Source of the DNA: Chrysomallon squamiferum
Taxonomy: Eukaryota; Mollusca; Gastropoda; Neomphalida; Peltospiridae
Assembly: GCA_012295275.1 (NCBI GenBank)
Contig: CM022673.1
Span: forward strand, 23,601,081 to 23,665,080
DNA: 64,000 bases
Direction of reading: 5' to 3'
Shown: positions 56,960-64,000 of the stretch, in pieces
Layout of the letters: the number at the start of each line of letters is the position of its first letter
Numbering within the stretch: position 1 is the stretch's first letter
Translations under genes and position numbers: made by a program
The notes under the pieces: model-generated
What the model was told of the DNA's origin: nothing
What the model saw: only the letters and a program-made list of their open reading frames with translations
The model's database searches: none

Positions 56960-57485
56960 CATTAGATATTCATGTAATGCTGATATGAACTGTTCGTTCA
57001 TCAAAAGACTGCACTCTCTTCATTTCTAATCTCAGTCGTCATCGAGACTCGCTTATTACATACACATCGTCTATCTTGTCTAAAAATAACCTAGTTAGTC
57101 TATTGATTGCATATTTTGACTTAAAGACCAGAACATATCTACAACAAATTAATCATAACATAACGATTTTTACACCGCAAACGTACTACTGAAATAACGA
57201 AAAGACTGCTGTCTTCTTTGTTCTTTATATTTTATTTTTATTTTATTTTTTTTACATTGATTATATACGTCAGAGTATTCATTTGGTAAAATAAGGTCAA
57301 TAAATTTAATTTACCAATTTCATCGGATTCTAAATAAGTTCACTTAGAAATTCTCTATATATGATGTATATAATTACTTATAATGTATTTAGTATTTATA
57401 CTGGCAGACTGAACGTTGTTATAGAAACAAAGGTAAGACATCTCATTTAATAGTTTTACGAATCCGTGTAGTCGTAGCCCAGACC
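56960..57485. other. Unique AT-rich intergenic sequence
   Basis: Nothing recognisable was found on either strand. Confidence 0.4.
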
Positions 57486-57489
57486 GTAA

Positions 57490-58075
57490 TTTAAGAGTAG
57501 AAATAATAGCAATAGTAATTTAATAGTAGCAATAGTAATTTGAAAGCAGAAATAGTAGTAATTTAATAGTAGAAATAGTAATTTAATAGTCGCAGTAATA
57601 ATTTGATAGAAGAAGTAGTAATAATTTAACAATAAAAGTAATAGCAGGAGTGATTTAATAGTAGAAGTAGTAATAATTTAATGGTAGAAGTAATAGCAGT
57701 ATTAATTTAATAGTAGAAGTAGTAATAATTTAACAGTAGAATAATAGCAGTAGTAATTTAATACTAGAAGTAGTAATAATTTAATAGTAGAAGTAATAGT
57801 AGTAATGTAATAGTAGAAATAGTAATAATTTAATGGTAGATGTAATAGCAGTAGTAATTTGATAGTATTTTAACAGTAGAAGTAATTTCATAGCAGAAGT
57901 AATAGTAATTTAATAGCCAGAAGTAGTAGTCATTTAAAAGTAGAAACAGAAGCAGTAGTAAATCTACTATTAGGAGTAATAGCAATAGACTAGCCATTTA
58001 ATAGATGAAATAGAACTAGTTTAGTAATAGAAGTAGTATTAATAGTAGAAGCAACAGCAGTGTTAATTTAACAGT
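57490..58075. repeat. Degenerate minisatellite, TTTAATAGTAGAAGTAGTAA family
   Basis: About 20 copies of a 22-32-bp unit built from AATTTAATAGTAGAAGTAGT with AGCAGTAGT variants. Confidence 0.85.
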
Positions 58076-58424
58076 ACCATGTATTTCACTTCCCTGTTTT
58101 AGCACGTGCCAGGTGATTATTACAAATTTCACTTCGTGGTTCTATCTAGATGACTGTATTATTTCAATTACTTATTAAATAAAATGTAAATAAATAATAA
58201 TTTTTTTTTACTATGAATAAGGTAATAACTACATTTAACTGCACACTTCAGTATTACGTCATATTCACTTTTATTTCACTACGTTATTTTACGATTAAAC
58301 AAGTACGTACTTTAACAATTACTTTCATTTCCATCTGTTTTTTTCTTTTAACTTTTCCTTTTTTTAGCGTTAAAAAAAACAAAAAAAACAACAACCATAA
58401 TTGGAGGGACATTTGTCATGATAT

Positions 58425-58650
58425 CTCTCTACACTGAGCTGTCATTTCATTACCAAAATGTCAAAGACGAAATCACTCGGGGTGTTCCGACCTGTCACGT
58501 GACCAGACGGGCCGAACCGAGCGAGTTGAGAGGAAGAGGAGGCCTCCCGGCGGATATCAGCGACAACAAGTGCAGCACTAATCAAAGATTTTCATCATCA
58601 TTCTGACGCCGAGCTGGCCACACAATCCGATTAATTTGGTGAAATGTAGA
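58425..58650. other. Unique GC-richer island, candidate cis-regulatory element
   Basis: Contains CACGTGACC, GGAAGAGGAGG and CCCGGCGG, in sharp contrast with its AT-rich flanks. Short ORFs only. It is about 3 kb downstream of the ETS gene stop. Confidence 0.35.
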
Positions 58651-58776
58651 AACACACAAAGGATAAAGTTTCCCTCGAGATTGAAATCTGGTGACTGACA
58701 CGTCTCTCGCCTCTTACTAATTAATTGATCCATACTTTAATAATGTCTTAAAAATTTCTATCTCCAGCCGTTCAGC

Positions 58777-58778
<2 letters not shown>

Positions 58779-58813
<35 letters not shown>
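58779..58813. repeat. AAT microsatellite
   Basis: About 11 AAT units, followed by AGC and AAC units. Confidence 0.95.
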
Positions 58814-58814
<1 letters not shown>

Positions 58815-58984
58815 GTAGCAGTAGCAGCTGCAGCAGCAACAACAACATGTATCTTAACTGTGTACTTCCGTACTTCTTTGAGATCTATATAATGTTAAAA
58901 ATAAAATAAAAATACTAATAATGAATAAATTAAATAAATTAAAAAAAATTGAAATTGATAATCCAGCATGTAATAATGAAAACA

Positions 58985-59245
58985 GAGTATGTATGTATTT
59001 ATGTATGTGTGTGTATGTGTGTATGTGTATATATGCATATATGTATGTACGTATGTATGTATGTCTGTGTCTGTGTATGTATTTATGTATGTGTGTGTGT
59101 TTGTATGTATGTATGTATGTATATGTATGTGTATGTATTTATGTATGTGTGTGTATGTGTTTGTATGTATGTATGTATGTATGTATGTATGTATGTATGT
59201 ATGTATGTATGTATGTATGTATGTATGTATGTATGTATGTATGTT
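58985..59245. repeat. TATG microsatellite
   Basis: TATG/TGTG mixture ending in about 22 perfect TATG units; spurious Tyr-Val-Cys-Met ORFs run in three frames. Confidence 0.96.
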
Positions 59246-59895
59246 TTTAGGATTTGAATATTCTCTGTCTCATGTAAGTCTGATTAATCTCTGTACATAT
59301 ACAACATTCAGGACGACAATGTACAGTCATAGCTTAACAAACACCAGATGCTGCTGGCAAAACTCGAAAGTAAGATTTCGCCCGCCCACGCAATAACACA
59401 TATATCCAGATAGGGCCATACGAACAAATATACTTATATGCACACACATAATAAATACATACACACAAATAGATAACTATACATACATACATAAACATAC
59501 ACTTACATCTTCTATTGTATATATTTTTTGATATGAAATAATTTTATTTCATTGAATGATCGTAATTATTCCTCAATGCTATATCAGGGAAGATAACTGT
59601 GTTAAGTGAATTACCGAGAAACAGCTGGTGTTATGCCCCTTGGATTGTAATTTTTATATACATTTATATTTATTATTTTATTTTTATTTTTTAAACGCAT
59701 AGAGAATAATGATAGTAGTAGTAGTAGCAGTAGTACGTCATCCTGGATTTTCTCTTTTTATGAAAACATACAAATGTTCACATAAAGCTGGAATTCACTG
59801 AGTATCTGTCAGAAAAATCAACGGAGTAATTCAGAAAAACTGACAGAATATTTATTTTGTTTTTATCTGTATCAGTCGGTGATATTCCAATATGC

Positions 59896-60099
59896 ATAGC
59901 GTGTTTGTTTGTGTGTGTGTGTGTGCGTGTGTGCGTCTGTGTGTGTGTGTCTGTCTGTGAGTGTGTGTATGTACGTGTGTGTGTGTGTTTGTGTGTGTGT
60001 GTGAATATGTGTTTGTGTGTGTGTGTGTGTGTGTATGCACGTGTGTGTGTGTGTGTTTGTTTGTGTCTGTGTGTGTGTATGTGTGTCTGAGTGTGGGGG
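59896..60099. repeat. TG microsatellite, left half
   Basis: TG units with sparse C and A substitutions, running up to the transposon-like element at 60100. Confidence 0.92.
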
Positions 60100-60367
60100 C
60101 AGTGGCGGTCAAAGTCTGGTGATTCCCGGGAACAACTCCTTGGTTGTATGTCACAAAGACTCAAGTGTAAGGCCTTGTACTGAGAAATATTATGAGAAAG
60201 GAAGATAGTTTGAATATGTAAACACAGATGAAACATAAAATAAACACCTTATTCGATTCAAAATATAAATCAACCAAATTTATTCAGTTCTTTTCTCTGA
60301 TTGGATGCCCCCTCCCGTTTGGTGCCCGGGGCCACCGCCCCTTCGACCCTCCCTCTGTACGCCACTA
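60100..60367. mobile_element. Short non-autonomous DNA transposon inside a TG microsatellite
   Basis: The left end is CAGTGGCGGTCAAAG and the right end CCCTCTGTACGCCACTA, inverted copies over CAGTGGCG. The inner right part has CCCCCTCCCGTTTGGTGCCC and GGGGCCACCGCCCC. TG repeats lie directly on both sides, so the target duplication cannot be told from the microsatellite. No ORF of transposase type is present. Confidence 0.7.

Positions 60368-60450
<83 letters not shown>
60368..60450. repeat. TG microsatellite, right half
   Basis: About 40 TG units with one TTTG break. Confidence 0.96.
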
Positions 60451-60451
<1 letters not shown>

Positions 60452-60682
60452 GTTGAGGAGAGAGAGAAACTGAATACATATGTTTATGCACATTTATGAA
60501 AACAAATTCTCTCTATTTAGGCGTATCTCTATATATATGTATGCTTTATTATCTATGAGCAATAATTCATATATATATGTAAATAAGCTTTATTTTATCT
60601 ACAGTACTGTTTTATGAACCATATCAAACTTGTTTTCTAAAACCATGTCTAGCAATAAAATTATTATATATTTGTTTTACAT

Positions 60683-60691
60683 ATCTCCGTA

Positions 60692-60771
<80 letters not shown>
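60683..60771. repeat. TC microsatellite
   Basis: About 42 TC units with a single CC step near the start. Confidence 0.97.
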
Positions 60772-60774
<3 letters not shown>

Positions 60775-61115
60775 GTGCTTCTGTTGCTATGTGTAGAGTA
60801 TATTTGTACTGAATTGTTTGTAACGTAATTTTATTTAATAATAATAATAATATTTTAAATTTATCATTTCTTTCTTCTTGGTGTTCTAAGCACACTAATA
60901 TACAAACACATACCTACTGACACATACAGACAGACACACACCTTCCTCTCTTTCTGTATCTTTCTCTGTAGCTTTTGAAATGATGAAATGAAAACAGAAG
61001 TCTAAAATGATGTGTGTGTGTATACATACATATATATATATATATACACATATGTGTATTTCTAAAAGCATTGAAATGTCACATTACTGACAAAAAAGTG
61101 TATCGAAAATAAGCA

Positions 61116-61117
<2 letters not shown>

Positions 61118-61159
<42 letters not shown>

Positions 61160-61230
61160 TGACGACGATGATAATGATGAACGTTGATGATGATGATGAT
61201 GATAATAATAATTAAAAAAACAAAAATAAT
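61118..61230. repeat. AAT and ATG microsatellite
   Basis: About 12 AAT units, a CGATGATAATGATG segment, then ATG units and A-rich sequence. Confidence 0.9.
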
Positions 61231-61259
61231 AAAAATAATAGTGGAGATCAGTAAAATGT

Positions 61260-61570
61260 TTTTAGTCTCGGTATTTGCTGCAGTCTTTACTCTTTGATCT
61301 TCGAACGTTTCGTCGCAGACCGGAAATGACGTGTGCACGAGGCACGTTAATGATGCGTCATTTCCTTATCACAGTCACATAAACGCAGTTGTCATAGCAG
61401 CAACCAGTAAAAGACCATGACGTTATGGCATAAGAGATTACTGCTGCACTAAATGCAAAACAATGGCTGAAGATTCTTGAAGAGATAATCCACTGGTTCA
61501 ATCCCGACATGCTTCACAGTGTCACGTGCACTGGACAGCGTCTTTGGCTGGGTGACGGGTTCGGAGTATT
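61260..61570 (-). other. 3' UTR or flank of the ETS gene
   Basis: Unique, GC-balanced sequence directly downstream of the ETS stop on the minus strand. It probably holds the 3' UTR; no clear polyadenylation signal was seen in it. Confidence 0.45.
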
Positions 61571-62919
61571 TCATAAATATGGCTGACAGAACTGGTAGAC
61601 AAGACGTTTGGAATGCTCTGTCTTTTTGATGATGCCCTTTTTGTAATACTGCCTGATGGACCGACTCAGTTTGTCATAGTTCATGGCTGGCCGGTTCTTT
61701 CTCTTGCCCCACTCCTTGGCAACCCTAGACGAGTCCTCGATTTTGAAAATACCTTGAGACCGATCTATCCACTTGATGCAGTGACTGAACGACTGAGGGT
61801 CCAGAAGAAGCTCCTTCAAAAACTGCCACAGATGAATCGTCTGTTTTTGGTGGGAAAAGCTGTCATCTCTCCCGCGTGTTAAAGCTGCAAAATGAAAACT
61901 GTCTTTTTAAATTCTGGTAATAATTATATCAACTTGACATTCTTAATGTGTATTAATAAATATTCCTTTATTATCATTCTCGCTCTTGTGTATCTCATCA
62001 CATTAAATATATCTTATAAAGTTACTTTTTGTTTATCAATTAACTGTTTGATTTTTTTTTTTTTTTATTATTATTATTTCACCTTTCAATCGTATCTTAC
62101 AGATACATCATAATTAAGATAACATTAACCCAGATAAAGCTGGATTAACCTGCAGATAATCAAAAATATTCGTGACACTTACATCTTGGCGAGGGGGTGC
62201 AAGGAGACATACTGTCACAGCTAGAAGTGGGGGAGGGTTGGGTGACTGGAGAGGGTGATCGACTGGGTTGAAGATTAAAAGAATCCGAGAAACGGCTATC
62301 CTCGTCCAGCTGTGTTTCATTCAGTCTGCACACTGAAAAGTAAAACAGTTTACCTAGAACAACGTGCACTTTATATCCACACACAGATTATACACACAGA
62401 CACATAAATATACACACATACATTAAAAAGCACGTCAGTACGTTCATACAGCGACGCAGACATTCCTGCACGATGTTCGTGCGGTAACTTAAGAGTGCGT
62501 GTTAACTGTAGATGTTCTGTGATTGGTCTACGATTAACCAGTAAGACGTCGCATTGTTCATTGCTGTGTTCTAGGTGAAGGTCACTACTGAAGTAAACAG
62601 GAGTGTTTGCAAGATATTTATCATTATCGTGTTTACACACACCAGCTCGCACACTCTGTTTATTACGCATAAACGATTTTTATTGTTTTACATTTGGTTT
62701 TTTATGACTCTATGTATTGACATATTTTTTTCTTGGTTCGTTCGTGTCCCAGCTTATAATTCTTGTAAACGTACATTTATGACGTATTTCAGTTTATAAA
62801 GTCATTACTTTCTCATAATGAATAAATAAATAAATTAATAAATAAATAAGAAAAAACGTATTCGGACGACTAATATGCGTTGAGATAAAGAATAATCGGT
62901 ATAAGAGGGGGGAACAAAA

Positions 62920-62953
<34 letters not shown>

Positions 62954-63153
62954 ACCGTTCTTCCACACTTCAAATTCACCAAACAGTTTCGAGCCTCCGT
63001 TTGGACATCTCCTTCGAAAGTCCTCCTCTGACATCTGACACAGCTCGACCCCTGACACGTGGAAAAGTTCAAAGTTCATATCTGTGATATTATGTTTGGA
63101 ACATTTATATCTGATCCATTTATTAACATCTGTTCGCGTCCATTTCAGTGGGT
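61571..63153 (-). CDS. SPDEF: ETS transcription factor, SPDEF/PDEF class, 3' part
   Basis: Sequence-specific DNA-binding transcription factor. Three exons on the minus strand, in transcript order: 63153-62956, 62332-62183, 61884-61571; all joints are phase 1 and GT-AG. The first encodes a Pointed/SAM domain ([37 protein letters not shown]). The second encodes a Ser/Pro-rich linker ([20 protein letters not shown]). The third encodes the ETS domain: [34 protein letters not shown], then [20 protein letters not shown] with both recognition-helix arginines, ending [11 protein letters not shown]. The KIEDS-VA-WG-RKN pattern and the C-terminal ETS position match SPDEF (Drosophila Ets98B) rather than ETS1 or ELF. 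The N-terminal exons lie right of the window; nothing between 63154 and 64000 looked coding. About 220 residues are visible. Confidence 0.93.
62333..62955. other. ETS gene intron between Pointed and linker exons
   Basis: Holds a poly-A run (62924-62951) close to the donor of the Pointed exon and a 99-codon minus-strand ORF at 62371-62670 with no recognised motif. Otherwise unique. Confidence 0.45.
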
Positions 63154-63752
63154 CTGAAAGAAACGATAAACACAACAATTAAATATTTCTACTGCTACCA
63201 ATACAACAACTACTATTATTATTATGCTAGTATTACTATTACCTTTACTACTACCACAATCCCACCACCACCAATACTATGCTTACTATTTATAATAAAA
63301 GTAATAAAAATAAATAAATAAATAAATAAATAAGTAAAACGAACTCTTCAGCGGTACAGTAAGAGATTAACAGAGATAGGTGCCTGATAAGTAAATGTTA
63401 TACTGAGGTGATATTTCCTCGAGTGGAATAAATTGATTTTCGCACGTCAGTGTAATTCAGTGATTTCATAAACACTGATATCATCAGACACTAAGTGTCA
63501 GCCGCTGTCACAGCCTGCGCGTGCAGTCACATAATGAACACGTGTTTATTTTACAATTCACTTATCTGCCATAATGTCATTTACACGATCAAATATTTCA
63601 AAACATTTCCAACAAAACAAATATTAACCTAAAAGAAAGAGAGTTTCACAAAACAACGACTTTTTTTGTTATTATTATTATTATTGTTGTTGTTTTTATT
63701 ATTATTATTAATATTTTGTTATTTTTTATTATAATATAATATATTACATTAC

Positions 63753-63792
<40 letters not shown>

Positions 63793-64000
63793 TGGAATGA
63801 ATCAAAATAACGTTTGACTTAATTTACATATAACTTCTTTTAATAAAATCTGAACTTCCAACATATGTCTAATTTAATACTGGTTTATATTGTTTAGATT
63901 TAATGATAATGTAATTTAATTTAGTTTTAATTTATTATCAAATAGTAATTTAATTAACGAGTAGATTTTAATTTAGTTTTTCTGCATTACACACTGATTA
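63154..64000. other. Upstream intron of the ETS gene, continuing past the window
   Basis: AT-rich, with an AAAT run near 63309-63335 and an ATTT run at 63738-63794. The stretch 63420-63540 is more GC-balanced but not open. No further exon was found. Confidence 0.45.

Noticed and set aside
58921-59396. Cys/Val/Tyr-rich ORFs up to 135 residues
   Set aside because: They are translations of the TATG/TGTG microsatellite.
62371-62670. 99-residue minus-strand ORF in the ETS gene intron, as an alternative exon
   Set aside because: The acceptor before it is poor in pyrimidines, the residues match nothing in the ETS family, and the flanking exons already join perfectly.

Overview
This is eukaryotic nuclear DNA from an invertebrate animal, AT-rich, with intron-split genes, GT-AG splice sites and a very heavy load of microsatellites and minisatellites. 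A lophotrochozoan, probably a mollusc, fits best. The reasons are a short Draper/MEGF-like EGF receptor, an IgGFc-binding-like surface protein that carries a DNDCDG-type acidic motif, and a PDEF-type ETS factor. The species cannot be fixed from the sequence alone. I built five gene models by joining exons by eye; frames and phases close at every junction listed.

Layout. (1) 1-9672, + strand: DNA topoisomerase 3-beta, 17 exons, with about 32 N-terminal residues left of the window. (2) 10537-13739, - strand: ribosomal protein L12, six exons, complete at 165 aa, tail-to-tail with TOP3B. (3) 15704-22968, + strand: a 531-aa single-pass receptor with an EMI-like N-terminus, six 8-cysteine EGF-like modules (one per exon), a transmembrane helix and a tyrosine-rich tail. 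It is head-to-head with RPL12. (4) 35230-47087, + strand: a 540-aa type I membrane glycoprotein with an IgGFc-binding-protein-like ectodomain, an acidic metal-binding-like motif and a 17-residue tail. Its 5' UTR probably starts at 34837 or further upstream. (5) 61571-63153, - strand: the 3' three coding exons of an ETS factor of the SPDEF/PDEF class (Pointed domain, linker, ETS domain); the 5' part lies right of the window.

Between and inside the genes are more than twenty unrelated minisatellites (units of about 25-63 bp), long AAT/ATT, GT, GA/TC, AT and TATG microsatellites, four short non-autonomous DNA-transposon-like elements (hAT-like ends), and several unique non-coding islands that look like candidate cis-regulatory elements. 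The most unusual signal is that some intronic minisatellites are built from, or end exactly at, the adjacent splice site. In TOP3B intron 5 the repeat unit is a copy of the exon 5 end plus its donor.

The genes do not form a pathway. TOP3B and RPL12 are housekeeping genes. The two membrane receptors may act in recognition or engulfment, and the ETS factor is developmental.
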